DNA of 64,000 nt from Leeia speluncae (GCF_020564625.1 NZ_JAJBZT010000004.1:248001-312000); one strand, 5' to 3'; numbered from the stretch's first letter, positions 25,867-35,454 are shown. Numbers and translations: made by a program. Notes: generated by a model not told the origin, from the letters alone.

Positions 25867-26715
25867 ATGACTGAACGCAATATTGTAATTACCGGCTGTT
25901 CTAGTGGCATTGGCTTGTGTGTCGCCAAAGGTTTGCAAGAAAGAGGCTGGCGAGTATTTGCAACAGCTAGAAAACCTGAAGATGTGATTCGTCTACAAGA
26001 TGAAGGGTTAGAAGCACTACAGTTAGATGTGTCTGACTCTGAAAGCATCCATACAGCCGTTTCAATCATCCTTTCGCGCACAGGCGGGAAAATTGATGCC
26101 ATTTTTAATAATGCCGGCTATGGTCAACCCGGTGCCGTAGAGCATCTTAGCCGCGAGTCATTAAGAGAGCAGTTTGAAACAAACCTATTCGGTGCGGTAG
26201 AGTTAACGAACCTCCTCATCCCGATCATGAGGCAGCAAGGGCACGGAAGGGTTATTTTTAATAGCTCAATCTTGGGCTTTGCCGCCATGCCAATGCGCGG
26301 TGCGTATAATGCCAGTAAGTTTGCCATGGAAGGTTTAGTTGATACGCTTCGCCTCGAGTTAAGCGGAAGCGGCGTGTATCCAGTGTTGGTAGAACCGGGC
26401 CCTATCAAAAGCAAGTTCCGCCCAAATGCGTATTTGGCTTATCAGAAGCATATCGCCCCAAAGATTGCGGAAGTAAAAGAAACGACTCATAAAGTGATTT
26501 ATGAGTCGTTAGAAGCAAGATTAACCAAGCAAGGTGCCGCAGTGCCTTTTACTTTAGGGCCAGAGGCGGTATTGGCGGCGGTGGTTCATGCGCTAGAAAG
26601 TAAACGACCAAAGGCAAGATATCCTGTGACGGTGCCAACGAAAGCATTTGCGATCCTAAAACGTATCTTGCCTCAGCGCTTATTGGATTGGGCTTGCTTA
26701 AAAGCGGGCACCTAA
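25867..26715 (+). CDS. Short-chain dehydrogenase/reductase (YbbO-like)
   Basis: NAD(P)-dependent oxidoreductase of 282 residues. TGCSSGIG is at residues 9-16, NNAGYGQ follows near 78, and the catalytic pair is in AYNASKFAMEG. The long C-terminal extension with RYPVTVPTKAFAILKRILP is typical of the YbbO-like retinol/aldehyde dehydrogenase group, which may reduce aldehydes. It is divergent from terC and convergent with the quinone oxidoreductase gene 23 bases away. The substrate is unknown. Confidence 0.85.
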   Translation: MTERNIVITGCSSGIGLCVAKGLQERGWRVFATARKPEDVIRLQDEGLEALQLDVSDSESIHTAVSIILSRTGGKIDAIFNNAGYGQPGAVEHLSRESLREQFETNLFGAVELTNLLIPIMRQQGHGRVIFNSSILGFAAMPMRGAYNASKFAMEGLVDTLRLELSGSGVYPVLVEPGPIKSKFRPNAYLAYQKHIAPKIAEVKETTHKVIYESLEARLTKQGAAVPFTLGPEAVLAAVVHALESKRPKARYPVTVPTKAFAILKRILPQRLLDWACLKAGT

Positions 26716-26738
26716 CCGGGATATATTGCCGCAGTTAT

Positions 26739-27716
26739 TTAAGGAATCAGAACAGTGGAGCCAGTCGTTTTTCTGGCTGCTAAGTCTATCTGCGCTTGGG
26801 CGGCATCTTTTAATGCATAACGCTGGTTTACTTCAATCTTCACTTTTCCGCTAAGTACTACCTCAAAGAGTTCTGCTGCGGCTTGGTCTAAAGCTTCCCG
26901 ACTTGCAATATGCGGTGCGAGTGTTGGTCGTGTCAGGTACAGAGATCCTTTTGCCGCTAAGATGCTTGGCTCAAACGCGGGTACAGCACCCGATGCATTC
27001 CCAAAACTCACCATTAGCCCACGTGGTCTTAAGCAATCTAAAGAATCATTGAAGGTATCTTTACCGATGCCATCATATACAACTGGCACGCCAACACCAC
27101 CTGTCAGGGTTTTTACCGCTTGAGGTAAATTAACCTCTCCACTAATCAGTACATGGTCGCAGCCATGGGCTTTTGCTAATTCCGCTTTTGCTTCGCTCGA
27201 TACCGTACCAATCACCGTTGCACCTAATGCCTTCGCCCATTGGGTGGCAATTAGGCCAACCCCACCAGCAGCCGCATGGATCAGAATCGTGTCGCCAGCA
27301 CTGACGCGATATGTTTGTCTTAATAGATACTGGCTAGTTAAGCCTTGCAGCATCATCGCAGCACCTTGCTCGAAGCTAATGCCATCCGGTAGCTTCACAA
27401 TGTGCTTTGCAGGGTGATTGCGAACACTTGCATAGCCACCAATGGGGCCACCGGCATAAGCAATACGATCACCAACTTTAAAGTTATCCACTCCGTCGCC
27501 AACGGCAATGACTTCTCCAGCTCCTTCTTGCCCGATGCCAGAAGGTAATGGCACAGCATATAAACCCGTGCGATGGTAAATATCTATAAAGTTTAGACCC
27601 GCCGCGTACTGCCTAATTTGAACCTCTCCAGCCGCTGGTGCTGGAAGATCAATACTAACCAACTGCAATACTTCAGGACCACCATGAGCTGAAATTTGGA
27701 TTTGTTCTGCTTTCAT
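26739..27716 (-). CDS. NADPH:quinone oxidoreductase family protein
   Basis: Zinc-independent medium-chain dehydrogenase of 325 residues, similar to QorA. The family start GGPEVLQLVSIDLPAPAAGEV, the block NFIDIYHRTGLY, and the nucleotide-binding AAGGVG at residues 149-154 are clear. Zinc-ligand cysteines are absent, as expected. It reduces quinones by one-electron transfer in characterised relatives. It lies downstream of the minCDE terminator and reads in the same direction, apparently as a separate unit. Confidence 0.9.
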   Translation of the reverse strand: MKAEQIQISAHGGPEVLQLVSIDLPAPAAGEVQIRQYAAGLNFIDIYHRTGLYAVPLPSGIGQEGAGEVIAVGDGVDNFKVGDRIAYAGGPIGGYASVRNHPAKHIVKLPDGISFEQGAAMMLQGLTSQYLLRQTYRVSAGDTILIHAAAGGVGLIATQWAKALGATVIGTVSSEAKAELAKAHGCDHVLISGEVNLPQAVKTLTGGVGVPVVYDGIGKDTFNDSLDCLRPRGLMVSFGNASGAVPAFEPSILAAKGSLYLTRPTLAPHIASREALDQAAAELFEVVLSGKVKIEVNQRYALKDAAQAQIDLAARKTTGSTVLIP

Positions 27717-27735
27717 TGAATCTCTTCCGTTTAAA

Positions 27736-27764
27736 TAAAAAGCCCAGAGCTAAGCTGGGCTTTT
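27736..27764 (-). terminator. Terminator of minCDE
   Basis: On the minus strand AAAAGCCCAG pairs with CTGGGCTTTT around a 7-8 base loop, followed by T-rich sequence. It begins 30 bases after the minE stop and just upstream of the quinone oxidoreductase start. Confidence 0.85.
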
Positions 27765-27793
27765 ATCAATACAAGTCACGTTAATGCATTTGC

Positions 27794-28054
27794 CTATCGG
27801 TTAGCATCTGGCAGTTCAATTTTTACTTCCAGCACTTCTAGGTTTTCTTGTTTCTCTAGGTTCACTTTAATATCGTCTGCATTAATAGAGACATACTTAG
27901 AGATAACGGCGACTAATTCGCGCTGCAACGCAGGAAGATAATCTGGTGCTTCAGATTTTCCATTTCGTTCATGCGCCAGAATAATCTGTAAGCGTTCTTT
28001 CGCAACGCTGGCAGACTTTTTCTTTTCGCCAAGAAAGAAACTTAAAAAAGACAT
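27794..28054 (-). CDS. minE: Cell division topological specificity factor MinE
   Basis: Drives MinCD pole-to-pole oscillation so that the septum forms at midcell. 86 residues, standard length. The membrane-binding N-terminus [12 protein letters not shown], the anti-MinCD helix around [16 protein letters not shown] and the dimerising C-terminal strand VLEVKIELP are all present. It follows minD after 3 bases. Confidence 0.96.
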   Translation of the reverse strand: MSFLSFFLGEKKKSASVAKERLQIILAHERNGKSEAPDYLPALQRELVAVISKYVSINADDIKVNLEKQENLEVLEVKIELPDANR

Positions 28055-28057
28055 GAC

Positions 28058-28873
28058 TTATCTCCCGCCAAATAGACGTTTGAAGAAGCCTGGCTTCACA
28101 GCGTCTACAAAGCGAAGTGGCTTATCTTCACCTAAGAATCTTGCAACCACATCTTTGTAAGCTTCTGATACGTCAGAACCATGTAAATGAATCGCTGGTA
28201 CGCCTTGGTTAGATGCTTGAAGTACGCTTTCAGATTCTGGCACCACACCAATCAAGTTCACTCGCAAGATTTCTTGAATATCTTCAAGAGACAGCATCTG
28301 TCCATCTTCTACACGTAGTGGGTTGTAACGTGTAATCAGTAAATGCTCTTTAATTGGCTCTTTGCCTTCTGTTGCTCGTTTGGTTTTTGATCCAAGCATG
28401 CCAAGAATACGATCAGAGTCACGAACAGAAGAAACTTCTGGGTTCGTTACAATCAATGCTTCATCTGCAAAATGCATCGCAAGCAGTGCACCTGTTTCAA
28501 TACCAGCTGGTGAGTCACAAATAATGTACTCAAAACCCATTGTGACTAAGTCGTTTAACACGCGCTCAACACCATCTTGTGTTAACGCATCTTTATCACG
28601 GGTTTGCGACGCAGGTAGAACAAACAGGTTTTCACACTGCTTGTCTTTAATTAGTGCTTGGTTCAAATTTGCTTCATTGTGGATGACGTTAATTAAGTCA
28701 TAAACCACACGGCGCTCGCAGCCCATGATCAAGTCTAAGTTACGTAGACCTACATCAAAGTCAATCACTGCAGTTTTGAAACCACGCAATGCTAAGCCAG
28801 ACGCAAAACTAGCACTTGTCGTGGTTTTACCCACACCGCCTTTACCAGAGGTAACGACAACGATTTTTGCCAT
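28058..28873 (-). CDS. minD: Septum site-determining ATPase MinD
   Basis: Membrane-cycling ATPase that recruits MinC and is released by MinE. The ATG at 28873 (MAKIVVVTSGKGG) gives 271 residues; it lies 9 bases from AAAGGA, whereas the ATG two codons earlier is only 3 bases away. The deviant Walker A KGGVGKTT has Lys11 and Lys16. The C-terminal amphipathic helix GFFKRLFG anchors it to the membrane. Middle gene of minC-minD-minE. Confidence 0.96.
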   Translation of the reverse strand: MAKIVVVTSGKGGVGKTTTSASFASGLALRGFKTAVIDFDVGLRNLDLIMGCERRVVYDLINVIHNEANLNQALIKDKQCENLFVLPASQTRDKDALTQDGVERVLNDLVTMGFEYIICDSPAGIETGALLAMHFADEALIVTNPEVSSVRDSDRILGMLGSKTKRATEGKEPIKEHLLITRYNPLRVEDGQMLSLEDIQEILRVNLIGVVPESESVLQASNQGVPAIHLHGSDVSEAYKDVVARFLGEDKPLRFVDAVKPGFFKRLFGGR

Positions 28874-28954
28874 ATTCATTATTCCTTTAAAGAACCTGTC
28901 TCAGACAACAGGTACAAGTAATCTGCTAAACAAATTTCTGAGCGAGTCAATCGC

Positions 28955-29710
28955 TTAAAATACTAATGGTTCCATGATCATTTTTTCGCCTTCAAGACGA
29001 ATATGCGCCGCTTTGCCTGCCACATTGGCTGGAAGAGGAGTGTCTGTGGTGCGATAAATCCCTGCAATTGAAATCAATTCAGGTTCAAATTGCGTCGTAA
29101 AAATGCGAGCTTCCATATTGCCACGCGCGCCGGCAATCGCTTTTCCTCTTAAGGGAGCGTAAACATGGATGCTGCCATCCGCAATCACTTCGGCACCGAA
29201 ACTCACTGCGCCAAGCACCACCAAATCACCACCTTTAGCATAGACTTGTTGGCCAGAGCGAAGCGGGCGGTCAATCACCATTGTGACACCAGCAGTTGGG
29301 ACGCTCACTTCACGAACAACTTCTTTAATCACTTCTTTTACAACGGTTTCAACACGTGGTGCCGCGACAGTTGCCGGCGCATGTTGTTCTGGTGCTTCTG
29401 TTAAGCCGGCAGCTAATGCTGCATTCATTTGCTGATCATTCCCGCCTTTTGCGGCAATCGGGATCATTTTGAACTGCTTCAACAAAGGGATTAACCGAGC
29501 AAAGTCAGGCGTGGGTTGATCCATCACTAGCGAAAAATCGATAACAACAGGATCTTGACTAAAGAAATTAGGCGTTTTTGAAAGGCGATCATTGAGTTCT
29601 GTTGCCAATTCATCCAGGTTGGTTGTTTTTAAAACAACCGCGATCAAGGTCAAGGTCGCGCTTTTGAGATCGAAAATGGCTGGAACATGGCCAGCGGGTG
29701 TGGATGTCAT
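28955..29710 (-). CDS. minC: Septum site-determining inhibitor MinC
   Basis: FtsZ polymerisation inhibitor, 251 residues. The N-terminal domain (about 1-105) carries IDFSLVMDQPTPDFARLIPLL. A Val/Glu/Lys-rich linker (about 110-140) precedes the beta-helical C-terminal domain, with RSGQQVYAKGGDLVVLGAVSFGAEVIADGSIHVYAPLRGKAIAGARG. First gene of the min operon; 81 bases separate it from minD. Confidence 0.96.
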   Translation of the reverse strand: MTSTPAGHVPAIFDLKSATLTLIAVVLKTTNLDELATELNDRLSKTPNFFSQDPVVIDFSLVMDQPTPDFARLIPLLKQFKMIPIAAKGGNDQQMNAALAAGLTEAPEQHAPATVAAPRVETVVKEVIKEVVREVSVPTAGVTMVIDRPLRSGQQVYAKGGDLVVLGAVSFGAEVIADGSIHVYAPLRGKAIAGARGNMEARIFTTQFEPELISIAGIYRTTDTPLPANVAGKAAHIRLEGEKMIMEPLVF

Positions 29711-29901
29711 GACAGAAAAAACCCTAAAAAAATCATTACACTTAAAGATGATAAGTTTACCGGTGTGTCATGTAATGAACAAGTTTTAACCGGCAGATTT
29801 CTATTTTTTGCGAAGACTTTTGGGCATAACTCACGGGATTCAAGATACAATATTGCGCAATAATTGTTTTTACATTTTCTTTGAAGGACTTGTCTGTCTA
29901 T

Positions 29902-30846
29902 ATGGACTTATCCCTAAGCACGCTAAAGCAACGTTTAACCAGCGCTAAAGTACTTGTTGTCGGTGATGTAATGTTAGATCGCTACTGGTTTGGCGAAGTC
30001 AATCGTATTTCACCAGAGGCCCCAGTTCCTGTGGTAAAGGTTGAATCAGTAGAAGAGCGCCCAGGCGGGGCGGCTAACGTTGCTAAAAATATCGCTGCAC
30101 TCGGTGGTCAAACTGGATTGCTATCTGTTGTTGGTGATGATGAACCTGCAAGCGCACTAGAAAAACTATTGGTAGCCGATCAGATCGATGCTGGTTTATT
30201 AAGAGATGCATCACTAGTCACCACCGTTAAGTTACGCGTGATTGGTAGACAACAGCAACTCATTCGGATCGATTTCGAAACCATGCCAAGCCATGAAGTG
30301 CTTGCTGCAAAGTTGGCTGATTTCGAAGCCCGCCTCCCTAACGTAGATGTCGTGATTTTGTCTGACTATGGTAAGGGCGGCCTAACCCACATCCGTAAGA
30401 TGATTGAACTAGCAAGGGCAGCAGGAAAGCCTGTCTTAGTCGATCCTAAAGGGGCGGACTGGTCTCGCTACGAAGGGGCAACGCTAATTACACCTAATAG
30501 AAGTGAGTTTAAAGAAGTTGCCGGTGGCTGGTCAAACGAAGAGGAATTAATTCAAAAAGCGAATGCAGTCAGGGAGCGTTTTAATCTAGAAGGCTTGCTA
30601 GTGACTCGCAGCGAAGAAGGGATGACCTTGTTCCTTGAAGGCGCAACCTTCCATCAGCCAACCTTTGCCAGAGAAGTGTTTGATGTGACTGGTGCGGGTG
30701 ATACTGTGATTGCCACCTTGGGCCTCATGCTGGCCGCAGGTGAATCCATGCAGTCTTCTGTTGAATGGGCAAATAGAGCAGCAGGCATTGTTGTTGGTAA
30801 ATTGGGTACTGCTGTGGCGCTACCTGAAGAACTCTTACCAGCATAA
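29902..30846 (+). CDS. rfaE1: D-glycero-beta-D-manno-heptose-7-phosphate kinase (HldA / RfaE1)
   Basis: Phosphorylates heptose-7-phosphate at C1 for LPS inner-core heptose. From ATG 29902 the product has 314 residues and covers only the PfkB-type kinase domain. [15 protein letters not shown] lies near residue 60 and the anion-hole motif DVTGAGDT near 263-270. There is no adenylyltransferase half, so this is HldA and not bifunctional HldE; an HldC must be coded elsewhere. TTG starts at 29881 or 29890 are possible but less well placed. hldD follows after 22 bases. Confidence 0.93.
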   Translation: MDLSLSTLKQRLTSAKVLVVGDVMLDRYWFGEVNRISPEAPVPVVKVESVEERPGGAANVAKNIAALGGQTGLLSVVGDDEPASALEKLLVADQIDAGLLRDASLVTTVKLRVIGRQQQLIRIDFETMPSHEVLAAKLADFEARLPNVDVVILSDYGKGGLTHIRKMIELARAAGKPVLVDPKGADWSRYEGATLITPNRSEFKEVAGGWSNEEELIQKANAVRERFNLEGLLVTRSEEGMTLFLEGATFHQPTFAREVFDVTGAGDTVIATLGLMLAAGESMQSSVEWANRAAGIVVGKLGTAVALPEELLPA

Positions 30847-30868
30847 AAGAATTGAACGGAGAAGTAAT

Positions 30869-31870
30869 ATGTATGTTGTAACCGGTGCAGCAGGCTTTAT
30901 TGGTTCCAATCTTGTAAAAGCGCTGAATGAGCGTGGCATTACCAATATTCTAGCGGTAGATAACCTCACAAAAGGTGACAAATACCGGAACTTGGTTGAT
31001 TGTGAAATTGCCGATTTTCTGGATAAAGAAGATTTCATCCAGTTAGTGGCCGAAGGTGAGCTAGACGGCCAACTAACCATGATTTTCCATCAAGGCGCAT
31101 GTTCAGACACGATGGAACATAATGGCCGTTACATGATGGAAAACAACTACCGTTATACGCTGAATCTGTTTGAATTCTGCCAACGAGAAGAAATTCCATT
31201 TATTTACGCCTCTAGTGCCGCCGTTTATGGCGCGACAGAAGTCTTCCGTGAAGAACGCGAGTTTGAAGGGCCATTGAATGTCTATGGGTATTCTAAATTC
31301 CTGTTCGACCAAATCATTCGTCAACGAATCGATACCCTAACCGCCCCTGTGGTTGGTTTGCGATACTTCAATGTCTATGGTCCACGTGAGCAGCATAAGG
31401 GGCGCATGGCATCAGTTGCCTACCACCTATACAACCAGTACTGGGAAAACGGCAAAATTAAGCTTTTCGAAGGATGCGATGGTTACGCCAATGGCTCTCA
31501 AATGCGAGATTTCATTTCCGTTGAAGATGTGGTGAAGGTCAATCTTCATTTTATGGATCATCCAGAGGTTGCTGGTATTTTCAACTGCGGTACAGGGCGT
31601 GCACAAAGCTTTAATGATGTAGCGGTGACGGTCGCTAATACTTGCCGACATGCAGAGGGTAAATCTATCCTGTCCCTAGAAGAACTGGTCAAAGAAGGGA
31701 TTTTAGAATACATCACCTTCCCGGATGCACTAAAAGGAAAATATCAAAGCTTTACAGAGGCGGATACGGTCTTACTAAGGGAAGCTGGATATGAAGACGA
31801 TTTCCTAACTGTACAAGAAGGTACTTCCCGTTATGTGGAGTCTAGACTAAAGGCAGACGGCAAAGCATAA
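30869..31870 (+). CDS. hldD: ADP-L-glycero-D-manno-heptose 6-epimerase
   Basis: Last step of ADP-heptose synthesis for LPS. ATG 30869, with CGGAGAAG upstream, gives 333 residues. The NADP-binding motif TGAAGFIG is at residues 5-12 and the catalytic pair is Tyr139 and Lys143 (YGYSK). [23 protein letters not shown] is the HldD signature. It forms an operon with the kinase gene and ends at a very strong terminator. Confidence 0.96.
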   Translation: MYVVTGAAGFIGSNLVKALNERGITNILAVDNLTKGDKYRNLVDCEIADFLDKEDFIQLVAEGELDGQLTMIFHQGACSDTMEHNGRYMMENNYRYTLNLFEFCQREEIPFIYASSAAVYGATEVFREEREFEGPLNVYGYSKFLFDQIIRQRIDTLTAPVVGLRYFNVYGPREQHKGRMASVAYHLYNQYWENGKIKLFEGCDGYANGSQMRDFISVEDVVKVNLHFMDHPEVAGIFNCGTGRAQSFNDVAVTVANTCRHAEGKSILSLEELVKEGILEYITFPDALKGKYQSFTEADTVLLREAGYEDDFLTVQEGTSRYVESRLKADGKA

Positions 31871-31882
31871 ATCTTGACCTAT

Positions 31883-31927
31883 ACCAGTAAAAAAGCCCAA
31901 GCTGATGTCTTGGGCTTTTTTACTGGT
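31883..31927. terminator. 19-bp perfect bidirectional terminator between hldD and tas
   Basis: ACCAGTAAAAAAGCCCAAG (31883-31901) pairs perfectly with its complement at 31909-31927 across a 7-base loop. A-rich and T-rich flanks make it work in both directions. Its last base is the last base of the convergent tas stop codon. Confidence 0.93.
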
Positions 31928-32979
31928 TACGGCGCAGGGTTCGGGTGCTGAGTATGTACCGCTTCAATTGCCTGCAGTATTTCTTCGCTTAGGGTGATAT
32001 GAACACTTTCAATGTTTTCTTTTAATTGATCAATATTAGTCGCACCAATTAAGTTGCTGGAGACAAAAGGGCGCTGATTGATAAAGGCAAGTGACATTTG
32101 TGTTAAAGATAGCCCATATTGCTTTGCAATGGCGGCATATGCAGCGGTTGCCGCTGTGGCTTGGGGATTTGTGTAGCGACTAAAGCGCTCAAACAAGGTT
32201 AATCTGGCACCATCAGGCTTTTGGCCATCTAAATATTTGCCAGATAAAACACCAAATGCAAGTGGTGAGTACGCTAGTAATCCAACCTGCTCACGGTAAG
32301 AGAACTCTGATAGTCCGACTTCAAATGAGCGATTCAGTAAATTGTACGGGTTTTGAATACTAACAATTCGCGGTAAGTTAAATTTGTCCGCATATTTTAG
32401 GAACTGAGCCACACCCCAAGGTGTTTCATTTGAAACACCAACGTACCGAATTTTTCCAGACTTAACTAGTTCGCTTAGTGCGTATAAGGTTTCCTCAATT
32501 GCTACGGCGCCAGGGTTGTTTTCTTCTTCTTTAAACCCAAGTTGGCCGAACATGTTCGTTTTACGGTCTGGCCAATGCAATTGGTAAAGATCAATATAAT
32601 CAGTTTGTAATCGCTTCAAAGAACCTTCCACTGCAGTGCTTAAGTTCTTTAAATTAAAATTTAGCTCTCCATTTCGTACATACCCTGGTTGTTTAGGGTT
32701 CTGTGCCGGTCCTGTTGCTTTGGTGGCCAGTATCCAATCCTGACGATCGCCAAACTTAGCAAAATATTCGCCAACGATCTTTTCTGTGGCACCTTGTGTT
32801 TCAGGCTTGGGTGGGACAGGGTACATTTCCGCGACATCAATTAAATTAATGCCACTTGCTTTGGCGAAAGTAATTTGAGAATGTGCATCATCTAACGTAT
32901 TTTGCTCACCCCATGTCATGGTCCCTAAACCAATGAGGCTTACACGAACATCTGTTGTACCAAGTTGTTTATATTGCAT
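31927..32979 (-). CDS. tas: Aldo/keto reductase, Tas-like
   Basis: NADPH-dependent oxidoreductase of 350 residues, close to enteric Tas. The catalytic tetrad is Asp48, Tyr53, Lys87 and His135, in LIDVAEMYPVPPKPETQG, ATKATGP and YQLHWPDR. The GLGTMTWGEQN start and IQNPYNLLNRSFEVGLSE match Tas closely. Its physiological substrate is not established. It diverges from the DyP peroxidase gene across a region holding a 9-bp inverted repeat. Confidence 0.92.
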   Translation of the reverse strand: MQYKQLGTTDVRVSLIGLGTMTWGEQNTLDDAHSQITFAKASGINLIDVAEMYPVPPKPETQGATEKIVGEYFAKFGDRQDWILATKATGPAQNPKQPGYVRNGELNFNLKNLSTAVEGSLKRLQTDYIDLYQLHWPDRKTNMFGQLGFKEEENNPGAVAIEETLYALSELVKSGKIRYVGVSNETPWGVAQFLKYADKFNLPRIVSIQNPYNLLNRSFEVGLSEFSYREQVGLLAYSPLAFGVLSGKYLDGQKPDGARLTLFERFSRYTNPQATAATAAYAAIAKQYGLSLTQMSLAFINQRPFVSSNLIGATNIDQLKENIESVHITLSEEILQAIEAVHTQHPNPAP

Positions 32980-33058
32980 CTATGCTGTGCCTTATTAAAA
33001 AAAGAGGTAATGTGACTTAGCAAGAGTACGCTAATGTTAACGCTTATATGGATCTAAA

Positions 33059-33088
33059 ATTTAAGATAAATCGAATTAAATCTTAAAT
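33059..33088. promoter_or_regulatory. Inverted repeat between tas and DyP peroxidase genes
   Basis: Perfect 9-bp arms ATTTAAGAT (33059-33067) and ATCTTAAAT (33080-33088) with 12 bases between, inside the divergent promoter region. The form suits a LysR-type or other dimeric regulator. No regulator gene is adjacent. Confidence 0.5.
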
Positions 33089-33161
33089 GTATTCAACATG
33101 CAGATGAAAGACTTTGCTCTTATTTGTATATGAAAAGATAACACAGTAGAAAGGCTTGATG

Positions 33162-33992
33162 ATGTCAAAATTTCAAGGCGCTATCTTAGCGCCAATCCCT
33201 GCATTTGCAAGGCACTTACTATGGAAGATACAAGACTTGGCGAAAGTTGAGTTCGCATTAGATGCGATTAAAGAGTTTATTGATGGCGAAAAAATAGCCA
33301 TTGGGTATGGGAAAAAACTAGTTGATTTGTTAGGGATTGAGAACAATCAGTTAAAGGCGTTTCACCCCCCTGTTGGTGCCCAAAGAGATATTCCCTCTAA
33401 TGAATATGATTTGTGGCTATGGATCCGTTCTGCGGAGATTGGCGAATTGGTTCACCTCCAGCAGTTACTAGAAAGTAAATTAGCTGGATTGTTTGTGCTT
33501 GAAGATGTCGTTCAATGCTTCAAATACAAAGAAGGTCGGGATTTAACCGGCTATGAGGATGGTACAGAGAACCCTGTGGATAAGGATGCCTTGAATGTTG
33601 CGGTAGGGGATATGAATGACGCCTATGCTGTTTTGCAAATTTGGCAACATAACCTTAATCGATTTCATTCATTCACGCCTGAAGAGAAGGATCTTCTAAT
33701 TGGAAGAAGGCTAAAAGATAACGAAGAAATAGAAGACGCGCCAGATTCCGCACATGTGAAAAGAACGGCACAAGAAAGCTTTGAGCCAGAAGCATTTATG
33801 GTTAGACGATCAATGCCATGGTCAGACGGTTGTAGTAGTGGATTAGCTTTTTTGTCGTTTGAAAAGAATGGGATGAACGCTTTTGAAAGCCAATTCAAAA
33901 GAATGCTTGGGCTTGAAGATGGGGTTGAGGATGGACTGTTTCGATTTTCGGTACCAATAAAAACATCTTACTTTTGGATACCGGAAGTTTAG
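33162..33992 (+). CDS. DyP-type heme peroxidase
   Basis: Dye-decolorizing peroxidase family, 276 residues from ATG 33162, which is 7 bases after AAAGG; the ATG directly upstream is also possible. The GxxDG motif GYEDG ends with catalytic Asp133, and the proximal heme ligand is probably His198 (SAHVKRTAQES). MVRRSMPW carries the conserved Arg. There is no signal peptide or encapsulin gene nearby, so it is a cytoplasmic enzyme of the YfeX-like group by appearance. The substrate is unknown. Confidence 0.9.
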   Translation: MSKFQGAILAPIPAFARHLLWKIQDLAKVEFALDAIKEFIDGEKIAIGYGKKLVDLLGIENNQLKAFHPPVGAQRDIPSNEYDLWLWIRSAEIGELVHLQQLLESKLAGLFVLEDVVQCFKYKEGRDLTGYEDGTENPVDKDALNVAVGDMNDAYAVLQIWQHNLNRFHSFTPEEKDLLIGRRLKDNEEIEDAPDSAHVKRTAQESFEPEAFMVRRSMPWSDGCSSGLAFLSFEKNGMNAFESQFKRMLGLEDGVEDGLFRFSVPIKTSYFWIPEV

Positions 33993-34000
33993 ATGAGATG

Positions 34001-34028
34001 TAAAAAAAGGCCACCCAAAGGTGGCCTC
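34001..34028 (-). terminator. Terminator of the porin gene
   Basis: Read on the minus strand, AGGCCACC pairs with GGTGGCCT around a 4-base loop and is followed by seven T. It lies 33 bases after the porin stop. Confidence 0.9.
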
Positions 34029-34061
34029 AATCGTGTCAATCAACGGAGTATCGCTTAAGAC

Positions 34062-35195
34062 TTAGAAGTCGTGTGACAAACCAATGCTGATTGTACGTGC
34101 ACTAGTATTGCCGGTGGAGGCACTTACTGCTTTGCGATTAATCTTGTCATTCAGATACTCAGCGAAAACGAGTGTGCGCTTAGAAAGTGCATAGTGTGCA
34201 CCTAGTGTTAGGCGCTTTGCTTTGAAGTCATTTGTGTCTTCAATACCATCGTTTTTCTTGGCTGTAAATTGACCATAAAAAGCACGTAAGGTTACTTGAG
34301 GGGTTGCTTTATAGTTTGCAAAAAGGCCATAACCTTTGTTTTCTACCTTGGAAGCAGCATTGTTTTGCTGTTTATACAACTGGCCGCCTAAAGTTAACTC
34401 TGGCAACACGTCGTACGCAATACTTACAAGGTTGGCGGTTTCTTTGTTAGCACTGCCAGAAACAGAGGGGGCACCTGTTTTGTTTTGTTCGAAACCCCAA
34501 TCAATAGATAGTCCATTACCAGAGTAAGATAATCTAGTAGAAATACCTTTGCCTGCCTTAGAAGTTGATGTGGCATTTTCATTGAGATAATACTCAACAG
34601 CACCACTGAAACCATTTAAATTAGGGCTTGTATAGTGAATGGCATTATTTTTGCGGTTCTGCTTAACGTTGATAGGGAAATTATAAACCCCATTAGTAAC
34701 AGAGCTATCAGGATCTGTGTTGTTTTGCTCAAAGAAACCGTTTATACGGTCACTACCAATAAATCCATCAAACTTTGACCCAACGTTATCATATGGAGAG
34801 GTAATGCGCCCCAATTTTAATGTGCCAAGTTTTGCGTCGCTTAAACCAACGAAGGTGTCACGTGTTGCAAGAAGACCATTGCCGTTTAATTTTTTTGAGC
34901 TAGACAGTGTATCCATGCTTGCATCATCGGCGTTAATACCGCCTTCAGCTTGCCAAACGGTTTTTAGGCCATTACCTAGATCTTCTTCACCTTTGAAACC
35001 AATGCGACTTTTAAAGCTAGAAATTTTTGTCTGTGATGTGTGAGAGGTTGAGTTGAGGGTCGTTGTGTTGGCGTCAGAATTTAAAAATTCAACACCCATA
35101 CGAATTTTACCGTAAATAGTCACATTGCCGCTGTCGGCGAAGACCGTTGGAGAAACGAAAACACCAGCAACGGCTAGTGCAATAACTTTACGCAT
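34062..35195 (-). CDS. Gram-negative general porin
   Basis: Outer-membrane trimeric porin of 377 residues. A 20-residue signal peptide ends VFADSG. The first strand VTIYGKIRMGVEFL, the block SRIGFKGEEDLGNGLKTVWQAE and the C-terminal ISIGLSHDF with terminal Phe are typical of beta- and neisserial porins. The many lysine and aspartate residues in loops do not settle ion selectivity. It has its own upstream region, after the tRNA-Phe terminator, and its own terminator, so it is monocistronic. Confidence 0.95.
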   Translation of the reverse strand: MRKVIALAVAGVFVSPTVFADSGNVTIYGKIRMGVEFLNSDANTTTLNSTSHTSQTKISSFKSRIGFKGEEDLGNGLKTVWQAEGGINADDASMDTLSSSKKLNGNGLLATRDTFVGLSDAKLGTLKLGRITSPYDNVGSKFDGFIGSDRINGFFEQNNTDPDSSVTNGVYNFPINVKQNRKNNAIHYTSPNLNGFSGAVEYYLNENATSTSKAGKGISTRLSYSGNGLSIDWGFEQNKTGAPSVSGSANKETANLVSIAYDVLPELTLGGQLYKQQNNAASKVENKGYGLFANYKATPQVTLRAFYGQFTAKKNDGIEDTNDFKAKRLTLGAHYALSKRTLVFAEYLNDKINRKAVSASTGNTSARTISIGLSHDF

Positions 35196-35324
35196 TTTTA
35201 ACTCCCTGTTAAAACGTGTTAGAAGGACAGAGAGCGTTATACAGAGGGGAGATTACGAAGTGATTACGTTTATGTGACGGTGAAGTCAGTTAGAGGTGAG
35301 TGTTTTAAACGAAGAGAAATAGAA

Positions 35325-35362
35325 AAGAAAAAAGGCTGCATAGAAAACTAGGCAGCCTTTTA
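35325..35362 (-). terminator. Terminator of the tRNA-Phe unit
   Basis: On the minus strand AAAGGCTGC (complement of 35352-35360) pairs with GCAGCCTTT (complement of 35331-35339) and is followed by a T-rich tail. It lies 12 bases after the second tRNA-Phe. Confidence 0.85.
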
Positions 35363-35371
35363 AAATATTTG

Positions 35372-35444
35372 TGGCCAGAGGCAGAATCGAACTGCCGACA
35401 CACGGATTTTCAATCCGTTGCTCTACCGACTGAGCTATCTGGCC
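35372..35444 (-). tRNA. tRNA-Phe (GAA), downstream copy
   Basis: A 73-base cloverleaf starting GGCCAGATAGCTCAGTCGG, with anticodon GAA in the loop TGAAAAT and T-arm GTTCGATTC. The acceptor stem is GGCCAGA/TCTGGCC. The 3' CCA is not encoded (A is followed by CAA), so CCA must be added by the nucleotidyltransferase. It differs from the neighbouring copy by a compensated acceptor pair and one D-loop base. Confidence 0.97.
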
Positions 35445-35454
35445 TATTTTTCTG

